The notes under the pieces were generated by a model. That model made no database searches. It worked only from the letters and a program-made list of their open reading frames with translations, and was not told the DNA's origin. A program made the translations under genes and the position numbers. A DNA stretch of 64,000 nucleotides from Planctomycetia bacterium (GTDB taxonomy: Bacteria > Planctomycetota > Planctomycetia > Pirellulales > Thermoguttaceae), in the NCBI GenBank assembly GCA_030527105.1, contig JAUNBK010000006.1, forward strand, positions 1 through 64,000. The letters run 5' to 3'. Below, piece after piece: positions 35,563 through 45,001 of this stretch (its first letter is position 1; each line of letters begins with the position of its first letter).

Positions 35563-37770
35563 ATGATGAAAATCGCACATGCGCCAAATTTTGTCCTTTT
35601 ATACCTTTTTCTCTGCGTTGGACTCGTGCCCGCGCAAGAAATCTACCATGTGGACGCTCAAACGGGGAGCGACACGCACGATGGCTCGGCTGCCGCCCCG
35701 TGGCGCACGATCGAGAAGGCGCGCGAGTCGCTTCGTCTCCTGAAAAAAGAGGGGAAATTCCCCGAGTCGGGCGTCGTTGTGGAACTTTCGGGGCAATTCG
35801 CTCTGCCGCTGGGCGGGGTTGAATTCTCGGTAGCCGACAGCGGGCTGAGTGCCGACGCGCCCATGATTTATCGTGCGTCGAAGTCTGGCGCGCTTTTTGT
35901 CGGTGGAAATCAACTTGCGGCAGACAAATTCCGACCCGTCCAAGACCCCGAGACGCGCAATCGCCTCAAACCCGTCGCGAGAGAGAAAATCCTCGAATTC
36001 CCCCTCGCCGAGGCAGGCATTCCTAAAATCGATCCTCTCCCCGATAAATTTCAAAAATGGCCCTACGTTGAGTTGTTTTGCGACGACAAACCGATGCAAA
36101 TCGCACGATTTCCCAACGAGGGTTGGCTGGAGGTGGGAAAAGTCCATGATCGCGGCGTCGCGCCCGTCGATCGAACGAAGGACGAGTGGGAGTTTGGCGT
36201 CCGTGGCGGCGTGTTCGAATTTGCCGAAGAGGCACCTGCTCGGTGGAATGTCTCAAAGGGCGTGTGGCTCAATGGTTTTTGGTGTCACGATTGGTATGTC
36301 GAAACGCTCCGGGTGGGCGCGATTGATGCCGAGAAAAAAACGATCACGACCGCCGTTCCCTCCGTTTATGGCATCGGAAATTCTAGCGCGTGGCACACGG
36401 CAAAACGCCGATACTACGCGCTCAATCTGCTCGAAGAGCTTGATGCGCCGGGAGAATGGTACATCGACAACGAGAAGAATATTCTCTATTTCTACCCGCC
36501 AGAAGAATCCCTCGAGAACGTTTTTCTCGCCGTCCAGAAGCAGCCGCTCCTCAAAGTGCGGGGCGCAAAATTTTTCCAAATCGACGGAATCCACGCGAAA
36601 TGTACGCTCGGACTGGCGATCGAGATGCGCGATTGCGAGGATGCGTTGATCAAAAACGTCGTCGTATACAACGTTGCCAACAATGCGATCAATATCTCCG
36701 GCGGCAGACGCTGCGGAATCACGCACTCCGAAATCTTCAACGCGGGGAGCAACGGCGTCTCGCTCTACGGCGGCAATCGAAAAACATTAGAAAAGTGCGA
36801 GCATTTTGTCACGTTCTGCCGCATTCATCATTGCGGACGGCTCCAGCGCACAGGCGGCGGAACCTGCCTCTATTTTGGAGGGTGCGGGTGCTACATCGCC
36901 CACAATCTCTTGTACGACACCCCCTACAACTGCGTAAACTACGGTGGAAACGAGCACCTCTTCGAGTTTAACGAAGTCCACTCCACCATGATGGAAAGCG
37001 GCGACGGGGGTGGTTTGTACACCGGACGCGACTGGGGGTCTCTCGGGAACGTTATTCAATACAATTTCTTCCACCACTTTGGAAAAGCGGGCGTCGATTG
37101 GCAAAACGAGAACGGAATCGCTCCAAAATACGAGCCTCTCAAGCAAAACGTCATGGTGATGGGCGTCTATCTCGACGATTGCGACAGCGGCGACACGCTT
37201 CGGGGTAACGTCTTTTATCGCGCGGGCTGGGCAGCGTTTGTCGGCGGCGGGCGTTACAATACAATCGAAAACAATCTCTTCATCGAGTGTTCGGCAGCCG
37301 TTCATTTCGACGACCGAGGACTCCGACGCGCGCGCCCCGGCGAGGGCGTGAAAAACGGGTGGGATCTTCTCAAAAAACTCCAAGACCTCGGCTACCAACA
37401 ATCTCCGTGGAAAGAAAAGTACCCCTTCATTCAAGATATAATGGAGGACGACCCCAAACTCCCGCTGCATAACACGGTGAAAAATAACATCGCGATCGGC
37501 TGCGGACGATGGCTTCAGCTGCATAACTACACAGGCACGTCGCAAGTGGTTCCGCGCTTGGATTTTCGCAACAATCATGTGTTCAACTGGACGAGCGACG
37601 CGGAGAAAAGTCTCTTCCCACCGAACGAAGACGGCAGCAGCAGGACGGAATTTCGCCCCGAAACGCTGACGCTCTCGGACGATTGCGCTAAAGTCCAAGC
37701 AGAGGCGCTGCGTTTGGTCCCTGATTTTATACCGATCCCTTTGGGAAACATTGGGATTCAGGGCAAATAA
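35563..37770 (+). CDS. Secreted right-handed parallel beta-helix protein
   Basis: The 735-residue product has a Sec signal peptide (ending near VPAQE). Its first motif is YHVDAQTGSDTHDGS followed by APWRTIEKA, typical of DUF1565/pectate-lyase-like beta-helix proteins. Several beta-helix rungs occur between about 370 and 620 (for example NVVVYNVANNAINISGG and NTIENNLFIECSAAVHF). Such proteins are usually polysaccharide lyases or hydrolases; no substrate can be named. AAAGGA precedes two ATG codons. It starts 43 nt after the dsbD-like gene. Its TAA stop is contributed by the edge of an R1 repeat. Confidence 0.88.
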   Translation: MMKIAHAPNFVLLYLFLCVGLVPAQEIYHVDAQTGSDTHDGSAAAPWRTIEKARESLRLLKKEGKFPESGVVVELSGQFALPLGGVEFSVADSGLSADAPMIYRASKSGALFVGGNQLAADKFRPVQDPETRNRLKPVAREKILEFPLAEAGIPKIDPLPDKFQKWPYVELFCDDKPMQIARFPNEGWLEVGKVHDRGVAPVDRTKDEWEFGVRGGVFEFAEEAPARWNVSKGVWLNGFWCHDWYVETLRVGAIDAEKKTITTAVPSVYGIGNSSAWHTAKRRYYALNLLEELDAPGEWYIDNEKNILYFYPPEESLENVFLAVQKQPLLKVRGAKFFQIDGIHAKCTLGLAIEMRDCEDALIKNVVVYNVANNAINISGGRRCGITHSEIFNAGSNGVSLYGGNRKTLEKCEHFVTFCRIHHCGRLQRTGGGTCLYFGGCGCYIAHNLLYDTPYNCVNYGGNEHLFEFNEVHSTMMESGDGGGLYTGRDWGSLGNVIQYNFFHHFGKAGVDWQNENGIAPKYEPLKQNVMVMGVYLDDCDSGDTLRGNVFYRAGWAAFVGGGRYNTIENNLFIECSAAVHFDDRGLRRARPGEGVKNGWDLLKKLQDLGYQQSPWKEKYPFIQDIMEDDPKLPLHNTVKNNIAIGCGRWLQLHNYTGTSQVVPRLDFRNNHVFNWTSDAEKSLFPPNEDGSSRTEFRPETLTLSDDCAKVQAEALRLVPDFIPIPLGNIGIQGK

Positions 37771-37870
37771 TACTCGTCCTCCTTAAAATTTCGGTTTTCA
37801 CGAAGTTTCGAGAGTCATGTACACGGCTCCAATGGCGGAGGAAACGGAAATTTCAATGCGAAAGATTATA
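37768..37870 (+). repeat. R1 dispersed repeat, full but diverged copy
   Basis: The left end TAATACTCGTCCTCC starts exactly at the stop codon of the beta-helix gene. The core (ggctccaatggcggagg) is diverged and the right end is AATGCGAAAGATTATA. Confidence 0.8.
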
Positions 37871-37965
37871 AACAATCGTGTGGGAGATGTTTTTGATATT
37901 GTATACCACTCGCGACCGGCGGGAGTGCCTCCGTTTCGAGTACGACGTGTATGGTGGGACGAATT

Positions 37966-38991
37966 ATGGTCAAATCAAATCAAAATTTGTTGAGTTCTCA
38001 CGAGCAATTTAGCTGTCTGGCGCGGAGCCGTGAGGTGTTCCGGCTGGAAATTGCTGAGCTGGAGAAGATTGCCGAGCGATTGGATGAGGGAATTGATCGC
38101 GTTGCGCGACTGATTTTTGAGTCCCACAACAAAGTGGTGGTCTCGGGAATTGGCAAGACGGGCATCATCGGTCGAAAAATCGCCGCGACACTCGCCTCGA
38201 CCGGGACGCACGCGATCTTTCTCAATGCGGCAGAGGCGGTTCATGGCGATCTGGGGATGGTGCAAAATGGAGACATCGTTCTTCTCATCTCGAACAGCGG
38301 CATGTCGTCCGAGATTCTCTCCATTCTCGCGCCGCTCAAGACGATTGGGTGCGTTCTCGTCGCAATGACGGGGAACCTCGAATCCGACCTTGCGCGCCAA
38401 GCGGACTATGTGCTGGACGTCGGCGTGGAGAAAGAAGCGTGTCGAATCGGGCTTGCGCCCACGTCTTCTACCACTGCGGCACTCGTCATGGGGGACGCGC
38501 TTGCGGTGTGTCTCATGGAGATGCGCGACTTTCAACCGGAAAATTTCGTCTTGTACCACCCCGGAGGTGCGTTGGGAAGGCGTCTCCTCACGCGTGTGAG
38601 AGATCGAATGGCGAGGGAGATTCCCAAGGTTCGAATCGGGGATTTCTTCAAGGAAGTCCTTTGCGTCATGAGTTTGAGGCGCCTTGGAGTCGCGATCGTA
38701 TACGACGAAAATGATCGACCCGCAGGAATCATCACGGATGGCGACGTCCGGCGCGCGATGCAACGTTTCGACGATATTCGAGAAGTGCGTGCGGTCGATT
38801 TTATGACCAAAAACTTCAAATGGATTCTCCCCGACGCGCCGATTCACGATGCGTTGGAACTTATGGACATCAACAAAATCACAACGATTGTCGTCATGGA
38901 GAGCGACACGAGCGACGCCCCCGTAGCGGGGATTCTCTCGATACACCACATTTTCGATTTTCGAACCCCCTCTTTTTCGCCACGCGGATAG
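37966..38991 (+). CDS. kdsD: Arabinose-5-phosphate isomerase (KpsF/GutQ family)
   Basis: The enzyme converts ribulose-5-phosphate to arabinose-5-phosphate, the first step towards Kdo of lipopolysaccharide. The 341-residue protein has an N-terminal SIS sugar isomerase domain (VVVSGIGKTGIIGRKIAATL, LLISNSGMSSEIL, HPGGALGRRLL) and two C-terminal CBS domains (about 220-335). Start 37966 is preceded by GGTGGGA; an in-frame ATG at 37951 is also possible. A Kdo pathway implies an outer membrane, consistent with a Gram-negative-type planctomycete envelope. Confidence 0.93.
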   Translation: MVKSNQNLLSSHEQFSCLARSREVFRLEIAELEKIAERLDEGIDRVARLIFESHNKVVVSGIGKTGIIGRKIAATLASTGTHAIFLNAAEAVHGDLGMVQNGDIVLLISNSGMSSEILSILAPLKTIGCVLVAMTGNLESDLARQADYVLDVGVEKEACRIGLAPTSSTTAALVMGDALAVCLMEMRDFQPENFVLYHPGGALGRRLLTRVRDRMAREIPKVRIGDFFKEVLCVMSLRRLGVAIVYDENDRPAGIITDGDVRRAMQRFDDIREVRAVDFMTKNFKWILPDAPIHDALELMDINKITTIVVMESDTSDAPVAGILSIHHIFDFRTPSFSPRG

Positions 38992-39051
38992 TTTCGGCTG
39001 CGTCGCGGCGGAGGAGGTGATTTTTGCCCCCCTTTTAAGAAGGACAATATC

Positions 39052-40257
39052 ATGACCCCACCTGCCCATTCCCCCAAATCCCCCGGCTCGACCACATGGA
39101 CGCGTCGAGACCTTCTAAAACGCTCCGCTTGCCTCGGATTCCTCCCCCTTTTTGCTCCACTTTCGGCTGCCGAGGGGGACAAATCCTCAAAAATCGACGG
39201 AAGGATTCTCGAAAACGTGTTGATTCGCGCCAACTCGCCGCAAGGATATCAAGGCTGGCCGACGGTGGCGAAGCTGCCCAACGGGGACTTGGCGGTCGTC
39301 GTTTCCGCAGGTCGCGAAGGTCACGTTTGTCCCTTCGGGAGAGTCGACTTCTTCCGCTCTTCGGACGGCGGAAAAACATGGTCGGAAGGCAAAACGATTC
39401 TCAATCACCCTGCGGACGATCGCGACGCGGGGATTTGTGTGACTTCCAAAGGAACTATCCTCGTGACGACTTTCACCTCTTTCGCCTACCTGCCCGCTTT
39501 GGAGCAAGAGCGCAAGCGACGCGCGCAGGGGAAAGGGACTTGGAGCGACGAAAGATTCCAAAGATGGGAGGAAGCGCACCGCCCATTCGAGACGCTCGAA
39601 AAGCGCAAGGAAGAGTTGGGCTGCTGGATGATTCGCTCGGAGGACGGCGGAAAAACATGGTCGGAGCGCTATCGATCTCTCGTCAATTCGCCCCACGGAC
39701 CGATTCAACTCCGCGACGGACGCCTACTCTACCCCGGGATTAAACTTTGGGAGAATCCTCGAACCGTTGGAATCGCGCACTCCCTCGACGATGGCAAAAC
39801 ATGGAGTTGGCTCGCCGACCTACAACCTGTCGATGGGGAAAACATAAACCAGTACCACGAGCTGCACGGCGTGGAGACGGAGAGCGGGCGCCTCGTCGTG
39901 CACGTCCGAAGCCATGCCCCCTCAAGCAACGGCGAGACACTTCAAACCGAGTCCGACGATGGGGGCAAAACGTGGACGCGAATCCATCGAATCGGCGTGT
40001 GGGGACTCCCCTCGCACCTGCTAAAGCTCTCCGATGGTCGACTTTTAATGACGTATGGACACCGACGCGATCCATTTGGCAACCTCGCCAGAATCTCCAC
40101 GAACGAAGGGCGAAGTTGGTCGGAAGAGTTCCGCCTCAACCACTGCCCGCCGTGCGATTTGGGGTACCCCTCCACGATTCAGCGAGACGACGGCACATTG
40201 GTGAGCGTGTGGTACGAAGCGGGGAGCGTCAAAGCCGCCATCTGGCAACTGAATTAG
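39052..40257 (+). CDS. Tat-exported sialidase-like protein with Asp-box repeats
   Basis: The 401-residue protein starts with a Tat leader (TRRDLLKRSACLGFLPLFAP) and folds as a six-bladed sialidase propeller. At least four Asp boxes are visible: SSDGGKTWSEG, SEDGGKTWSER, SLDDGKTWSWL and SDDGGKTWTRI. Members release sialic acid or act as related exo-glycosidases; others are lectin-like. An FRIP-like segment is not obvious, so activity on sialic acid is not certain. AAGAAGGAC precedes ATG 39052. It lies 60 nt after kdsD. Confidence 0.88.
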   Translation: MTPPAHSPKSPGSTTWTRRDLLKRSACLGFLPLFAPLSAAEGDKSSKIDGRILENVLIRANSPQGYQGWPTVAKLPNGDLAVVVSAGREGHVCPFGRVDFFRSSDGGKTWSEGKTILNHPADDRDAGICVTSKGTILVTTFTSFAYLPALEQERKRRAQGKGTWSDERFQRWEEAHRPFETLEKRKEELGCWMIRSEDGGKTWSERYRSLVNSPHGPIQLRDGRLLYPGIKLWENPRTVGIAHSLDDGKTWSWLADLQPVDGENINQYHELHGVETESGRLVVHVRSHAPSSNGETLQTESDDGGKTWTRIHRIGVWGLPSHLLKLSDGRLLMTYGHRRDPFGNLARISTNEGRSWSEEFRLNHCPPCDLGYPSTIQRDDGTLVSVWYEAGSVKAAIWQLN

Positions 40258-40269
40258 GAACGAACGTTT

Positions 40270-41298
40270 TCACCCTCCAGCGGGACGGATTGTCGTGATC
40301 CACAAAAAGACGTTGCCTGCCTCGTCCATGCGCACCTCTTTTTGAAGCCCCGCCTGGTACAAAACAAGGTCGAGCAGGCGCGAGTAAGTGAAACGCGCCG
40401 GCTTCTGCTTAATGACGACTTCTTCAAGGTCGATGTCGTCGAGAAGAATGGAGTTGTAGTCGTAGAGAAAGGGGATTTGGAGCCGACTTTGAAGCGAGTC
40501 CAGCACCACTTGGGCGCGGACGCCGTTCACGTTGGCATTGAATTTCTCGAATAAAATGTCTATTTCGCCAGGTCTTTCGACGGGATATCCAATCGGAAGG
40601 ATCGTTTCGTCTCCCACATCTCGAGAATCGACGAGAGTTAAAACGATCGCCCCGTCGGCTTGGCGGCGCGGAACGGCACAATAGCCAATGTATCGAAGGA
40701 GATACGCGAGCGACGTGCCGCGTGATACGTCCTGAAGCTCCTCGGGAACAAGGTCCTCCTCGCTCAGCGCGGAAGCGATCGCGGCTGGGGTTCGGACTCG
40801 GACATTCTCCATATCCCCAATAATCTTCTTCAAAACGAGTCGCCGCTTCCTTTCTTGGGTGCTGAAGCCAACGGGCTGTGCCAAATCGCGAAACGCAACC
40901 TCCTGCATCTGCGCGTTGGCGGCAGGGAGCGGCGCGGCGGAGAGCTTCATCAGAGCAATTTGTTTCTCGAGGTACGGATAAATCTCTCGAATTCGATTTC
41001 GCGAAAACGACACGCGACCCGGCAGGTAAATCTCGTTATTGTCCGTGAGAAGTGCCGAGACTTTGTAATTCTCGTCGCCAAGATCCACAATATCGAGCGC
41101 GTCGCTCTCGTCGCCAGTTCGAAATCGCACACTTTGAAAGCCGAGAGTTTGCATTGCCGCACCCCAATCTTGCGCAAGTTGAGGGCGCAGCGTTCCTTGG
41201 GAGAAAACTTCAAGCCGAATGCTCGGCGTCTGGGCGTATAAAAACCCGGCGCAGAGGGAGAGCCACATCGCCAAAAAAGGAGAAAAAGTGCGAATCAT
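40270..41298 (-). CDS. Secreted protein with STN/secretin-like C-terminal motif
   Basis: The 342-residue protein has a Sec signal peptide (MIRTFSPFLAMWLSLCAGFL, cleavage near YAQ). The C-terminal part has repeated segments of alternating beta/alpha pattern (about 230-340), with IPFLYDYNSILLDDIDLEEV and LLDLVLYQAGLQKEVRMDE. These resemble the secretin/TonB short N-terminal (STN) fold, and I recall similar planctomycete proteins. A role in an envelope complex is inference. Start 41298 follows GAAAGG. It ends 12 nt from the convergent sialidase gene and is divergent from a small lipoprotein gene. Confidence 0.75.
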   Translation of the reverse strand: MIRTFSPFLAMWLSLCAGFLYAQTPSIRLEVFSQGTLRPQLAQDWGAAMQTLGFQSVRFRTGDESDALDIVDLGDENYKVSALLTDNNEIYLPGRVSFSRNRIREIYPYLEKQIALMKLSAAPLPAANAQMQEVAFRDLAQPVGFSTQERKRRLVLKKIIGDMENVRVRTPAAIASALSEEDLVPEELQDVSRGTSLAYLLRYIGYCAVPRRQADGAIVLTLVDSRDVGDETILPIGYPVERPGEIDILFEKFNANVNGVRAQVVLDSLQSRLQIPFLYDYNSILLDDIDLEEVVIKQKPARFTYSRLLDLVLYQAGLQKEVRMDEAGNVFLWITTIRPAGG

Positions 41299-41507
41299 AA
41301 AAAACCTTTCGAAATGGACTAAAGTTTTCCGATTGTATCGACGATAACCATTATAGCGACAATTGTATTGGATTTTACGATTTTCCCAAGTGTCCGTTCC
41401 AAGGTGTCGCCGCAAGACGTAACGCCATGGTTCTTGCGGAGGCGCACGAGTCGGAGACTTATCGGAAATCAATTTGCCTACACCACACAGGAACAAGGAG
41501 GTGGCGG

Positions 41508-41708
41508 ATGCGCCCTCTGCACGGAATGATTTTAGGATTGAGTTTATTGGCGTTGTTTGGCATGAGCACTGGCTGCCAGTCTCACATCGGTGGACAAACG
41601 CTTCCGAGTGGGTATTATCTCCACGACGACGTCCAATATTTTGCGCCTCCATCTTCCAACACGTTGGAGAATGAGAGCGTGACACTACAGCGCCGGGGTG
41701 ACACCTGA
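41508..41708 (+). CDS. Small lipoprotein, planctomycete-type
   Basis: The 66-residue product has a lipoprotein signal ending MSTGC, then QSHIGGQTLPSGYYLHDDVQ and YFAPPSS. I recall a short GGQTLPS..YL.DDVQY segment from other planctomycete small lipoproteins, so this is probably a conserved genus- to phylum-level gene of unknown role. A strong AAGGAGG site is 7 nt upstream of the ATG. It is divergent from the STN-like protein gene, so both may share a regulatory region (41299-41507). Confidence 0.8.
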   Translation: MRPLHGMILGLSLLALFGMSTGCQSHIGGQTLPSGYYLHDDVQYFAPPSSNTLENESVTLQRRGDT

Positions 41709-41723
41709 TAGCGCCCATCGCGC

Positions 41724-41830
41724 GATACTCGTTGCTCTTGAAAATTCCCGCCTTGCGTGACGCTTTGCGAGCCGAGGCGCGCAAGCTCCATCGGCGGACG
41801 GAGGCGGAGATTTAAATGAGAACGAGTATA
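41724..41830 (+). repeat. R1 dispersed repeat, full copy with type-B-like right end
   Basis: The core reads GAGCCGAGGCGCGCAAGCTC. The right end is GAGAACGAGTATA, which matches the left-end sequence in inverted form, rather than the usual GAAGTATTATA. The terminal inverted repeats are therefore closer to perfect here. Confidence 0.88.
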
Positions 41831-42046
41831 AAACACCTTCCAAAGGCGCTTTCGTCGTGGCGTATCTCGAACGCAGACGGCGCGTCGGAACGTTACGCGA
41901 CTCATTAATAATGATACGAATTAACGCGGGCGCGAGTTCGTTATTTGACGGAACTTGCGTCAGGGTCGGCATCTAAAGGCGGGGGCGTTGTGCCGTCTGC
42001 CTTTGTTGGCGTTGTGCTCGAGACACATCAAGGAAACGAGGCGCTC

Positions 42047-42376
42047 ATGGAAACGGAACTCACCACCATACCGATCGACCAGAGGGCGCAAGCGATTCTG
42101 CACGTGGCGCTCATTTGGATCGGCGTGGCGACGATTGCGGGCGTCTCGGCAAAACTTCTTGTTCCCGGAGAGCGACCGAGGGGAACTTTTTCAACGCTCG
42201 CACTCGGCATGATTGCGTCCACGGTGGCAAACCTTCTTCTCCATTGGATTATGCGAGGCGTTGGAATCGAGGATTTCAACCCCGTCTCGCTTCTTGGTAT
42301 CACAACGAGCATCGTGCTTGCGTGTGGTCTGCTTGCTTTGTTGCGATCGCTCACATGGAAGAAGCCGTCGTCATAG
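42047..42376 (+). CDS. Small membrane protein, GlsB/YeaQ-like
   Basis: The 109-residue protein has three hydrophobic segments (ILHVALIWIGVATIAGVSAK, FSTLALGMIASTVANLLLHW, LLGITTSIVLACGLLALLRS). The arrangement resembles the transglycosylase-associated (GlsB/YeaQ/YmgE) family of small stress-related membrane proteins; the match is by pattern only. ATG 42047 follows AAGGAAACGAGG. It is downstream of an R1 copy and upstream of an R2 copy, with no operon partners. Confidence 0.7.
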   Translation: METELTTIPIDQRAQAILHVALIWIGVATIAGVSAKLLVPGERPRGTFSTLALGMIASTVANLLLHWIMRGVGIEDFNPVSLLGITTSIVLACGLLALLRSLTWKKPSS

Positions 42377-42430
42377 GCGATTTTGGCACTTTTCGACGTA
42401 CGCGCGATGAGTGCCCGCAGCGTAATACAA

Positions 42431-42611
42431 AATTCCCCTCTTTCAGAGGGGTGGCAGCCGAAGGCTGACGGGGTGTTCTGCGGCGGAAACGGTTCTCACG
42501 TTCCCGAACTACACCCCGCCCTACGGGCATACCCCTTCGAAGAAGGAGAATTCAGGGGGAGACTCCTCACACTCAAGAGCCGAGAATGCAAACTTTTTTT
42601 GAAGGCACCCC
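42431..42611 (+). repeat. R2 dispersed repeat, longest copy
   Basis: It starts with aattcccctctttcagaggg, whose CCCCTCT/AGAGGGG arms form a hairpin at 42435-42451. It ends with a 37-bp segment (42575-42611) also found at 54-90. The start is shared with 48070-48098. It fills most of the 382-bp gene-free stretch 42377-42758, together with the promoter at 42640. Confidence 0.7.
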
Positions 42612-42639
42612 TTTTTTTCGAAAAAACGCCTGCTACATC

Positions 42640-42668
42640 TTGACACGCGAGGTGTGATTGGCTATAAT
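42640..42668 (+). promoter_or_regulatory. Perfect-consensus sigma70 promoter
   Basis: TTGACA (42640-42645), a 17-bp spacer and TATAAT (42663-42668) lie about 90 bp upstream of the metallophosphoesterase start. This is the only full-consensus promoter I saw in the window, so strong constitutive expression is expected. Confidence 0.85.
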
Positions 42669-42758
42669 AATCTGCGTAAGAATGGTTTTTTTCAGAGCCT
42701 TGCCCCTGCCGTTTTTCTAAACACAAACGCCTTTATTGACATTTTGGGATATCCTATC

Positions 42759-44840
42759 ATGAAACACTCACACTCCAACCGAACCGAAATCTTCGATCTC
42801 TCCAACGCAGTGCCCTCCGAAACAAACTCCCCTCTTGTGTCGCGTCGGCGTTTTCTCGCGACGTCTGCGGTGGCTGCGTCCGCTTTGTTATTCGTGCCGA
42901 GAAATGCTTTTGCGGACTCCCCCTCCGACGTGGTTCTGCGCGCGGTCGTTATGAGCGACGTCCACTACTCGGGGAATCCTCGAGCGGCGGAGGTCTCGCG
43001 CTTCGAGACGGCACTCCAATTCATGAACGACTATAGCGCCTCGCAGCCCTACCCACATTTCGACGCGCTGGTCGTGGCGGGCGATATGTCCAACAACGGA
43101 ACGGAGAACCAAATCGGACCGTTTCGCGATTCGATGGACAAGTGCCTCAAACCGGCGACGAAACGCATTTTGTGCATGGGGAATCACGAACACTGGGGAG
43201 GCAACCCGCAGCTTTGGGAGCGCGTGTTTGGGATGCCAGCAAACAAACGCACGGAGATTAATGGCTTCCAATTCCTCACGCTTTCCGCAGAGCGCGGGAC
43301 GATGAAGGACGGCGATTATAGCTACGCAATCGACTGGCTCAAAAAGGAGCTTAACGCAGCAACGGCGGCGGATCCCAACAAACCGATCTTTTTGGTTCAG
43401 CATTATCACGTCGCGAACACGGTCTACGGAAGCTGCCCGCCGGACAATTGGGGAGTGAACGACTTGGTGGAGTTGCTCCCGAACTACCCGCGCGTGATTG
43501 ATTTTTCGGGGCATTCGCACTATCCGATCAACGACCCGCGATCGGCGTGGCAGGGTACGTTCTCGGCATTTGGGACGGGGACGCTCAGCTACTACGAAAT
43601 GACGGGCGGCAAGTATAATCGCTTCCCGGCGGGGCATCGCAACGCGGCGGAATTCTACGTGATGGAGGTGCATCGCGACAACAGCGTGGTGCTCAAGCCA
43701 TACGATGGGCACACAAAAACGTGGTTCGACAACGTGTATATCGTGGCGGAGCCGGGGAACGCAAAGAGGTATTTGTATACGGACGCGCGATACGAAACGA
43801 CGAAGGCGCCCGAGTGGCAAGAGGGGGCGCAAGTCGTTGTAGGAGATTTGACGCCCGGCGGCGGGACGTTCCGCTTCCCTCAGGCGCAGTACGAGGGACA
43901 CGACAATATCGTGCATAGCTATCGACTTGATTTCGAGAGAAAGGTCTCGCCGACAAGGGACGCTTCCGAGGAGAAATGGGTTCCTGCCGCCGCGCAGTAT
44001 GAGTGGTCGGGGTATTATTTCAAGGATATACCAGAGTCGATGAGTGTTTCGACCGCAGCGCTTGCGGATGATACGGATTATCGCCTGTCGATCACAGCGT
44101 TGAATTGTTTCGGCAAGGAGTCGATGGGCACGCTCCACGCGGAGTTCAAAACTCCCAAAGACCCCAATGAGTGTGTCGATCGGAATGCGGCGCGTCCTCA
44201 AGCCAATATTCTCGACGTCCAATTCTCTGAATCGGGACCAACAAACACGCCCATGAATAAGCGACCGACTCAGAAGACCGTCGAGGTGTATGGCGCGCCT
44301 CGTTTCGTGTCCGATGTTGCTTTGGGGTGCGTGGTGGCTCAATTCGACGGAGCGAAGGACTTTTGTAAAGTGAAATTCAGCGCGCAGGAGTACGCTCGCA
44401 TGAGTGGCTCCATCACGATGGCGGCAAAATTCAAAATCGATGCTTTCTCGGACAAAAATTCGGACGTTTTCGCCAACACGGAGGGAGGTGGCTATTGCTT
44501 CGAAATCAACGCCCCGGCGCGAGAATTGGAGTTCTGGTGTCACGTGGCGGGGAGGTATCAAATTGTCCGCGCCCCCATTTCGAGTGGAGAGTACATCTCG
44601 GCGTTTGGCGTCTACGACGGGTCGCACGTGATTCTCTACATCAACGGGCGCGAAGCTGCGCGCGTCGCGGCGAGTGGGCAAATCACCTACACCAGTCGCG
44701 AGGCGGCGCGTGCGTTTTGCATTGGTTCCGACATCTCCTCGAGGGGGGATGGCTCCAACTTTTTCAAAGGCACGGTCGCACATGCGCGCCTCTATGGTTG
44801 GGCACTCACGCCGGAACAGATTAAGAATCTTTCCGAATAG
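42759..44840 (+). CDS. Tat-exported metallophosphoesterase with LamG-like C-terminus
   Basis: The 693-residue protein has a late Tat motif (SRRRFLATSAVAASALLFVP, about residues 30-49). The calcineurin-like phosphoesterase domain has all metal motifs: SDVHYSG (D.H), VAGDMSNNG (GD), MGNHEHWGG (GNHE), VQHYHV and SGHSHYP (GHSH). A fibronectin-like middle and a concanavalin/LamG-like C-terminal domain (about 540-690, with INGREAARVA and FKGTVAHARLYGWALTP) follow. The layout suggests a periplasmic or surface phosphodiesterase with a carbohydrate-binding part. Start 42759 is favoured because it directly precedes the Tat leader, and a consensus promoter lies upstream. Confidence 0.9.
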   Translation: MKHSHSNRTEIFDLSNAVPSETNSPLVSRRRFLATSAVAASALLFVPRNAFADSPSDVVLRAVVMSDVHYSGNPRAAEVSRFETALQFMNDYSASQPYPHFDALVVAGDMSNNGTENQIGPFRDSMDKCLKPATKRILCMGNHEHWGGNPQLWERVFGMPANKRTEINGFQFLTLSAERGTMKDGDYSYAIDWLKKELNAATAADPNKPIFLVQHYHVANTVYGSCPPDNWGVNDLVELLPNYPRVIDFSGHSHYPINDPRSAWQGTFSAFGTGTLSYYEMTGGKYNRFPAGHRNAAEFYVMEVHRDNSVVLKPYDGHTKTWFDNVYIVAEPGNAKRYLYTDARYETTKAPEWQEGAQVVVGDLTPGGGTFRFPQAQYEGHDNIVHSYRLDFERKVSPTRDASEEKWVPAAAQYEWSGYYFKDIPESMSVSTAALADDTDYRLSITALNCFGKESMGTLHAEFKTPKDPNECVDRNAARPQANILDVQFSESGPTNTPMNKRPTQKTVEVYGAPRFVSDVALGCVVAQFDGAKDFCKVKFSAQEYARMSGSITMAAKFKIDAFSDKNSDVFANTEGGGYCFEINAPARELEFWCHVAGRYQIVRAPISSGEYISAFGVYDGSHVILYINGREAARVAASGQITYTSREAARAFCIGSDISSRGDGSNFFKGTVAHARLYGWALTPEQIKNLSE

Positions 44841-44871
44841 TGCGTTGCTGCAATCCGAGGTTTGTCGTACT

Positions 44872-44978
44872 TTATGATCGTCCTCCTTTAAAATTCCCGT
44901 TTTATGCGATGTTTTGCGAGCCGTGGTGCGTAGCTCCGACGGCGACCGGCACCGGAAATTTCAACGAAAAGTTTTTAA
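44872..44978 (+). repeat. R1 dispersed repeat, full copy
   Basis: The left end is TTATGATCGTCCTCC, the core GCGAGCCGTGGTGCGTAGC, and the right end AACGAAAAGTTTTTAAA has decayed. It ends 23 bp upstream of the flippase-like gene, in its promoter/leader region. Confidence 0.88.
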
Positions 44979-45001
44979 AATTCAAGTCAGACAGGTAAAA
45001 A

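Noticed and set aside
42888..44783. 631-codon open frame opposite the metallophosphoesterase
   Set aside because: Antisense to a gene with all catalytic motifs; Arg/His-rich composition typical of shadow frames.
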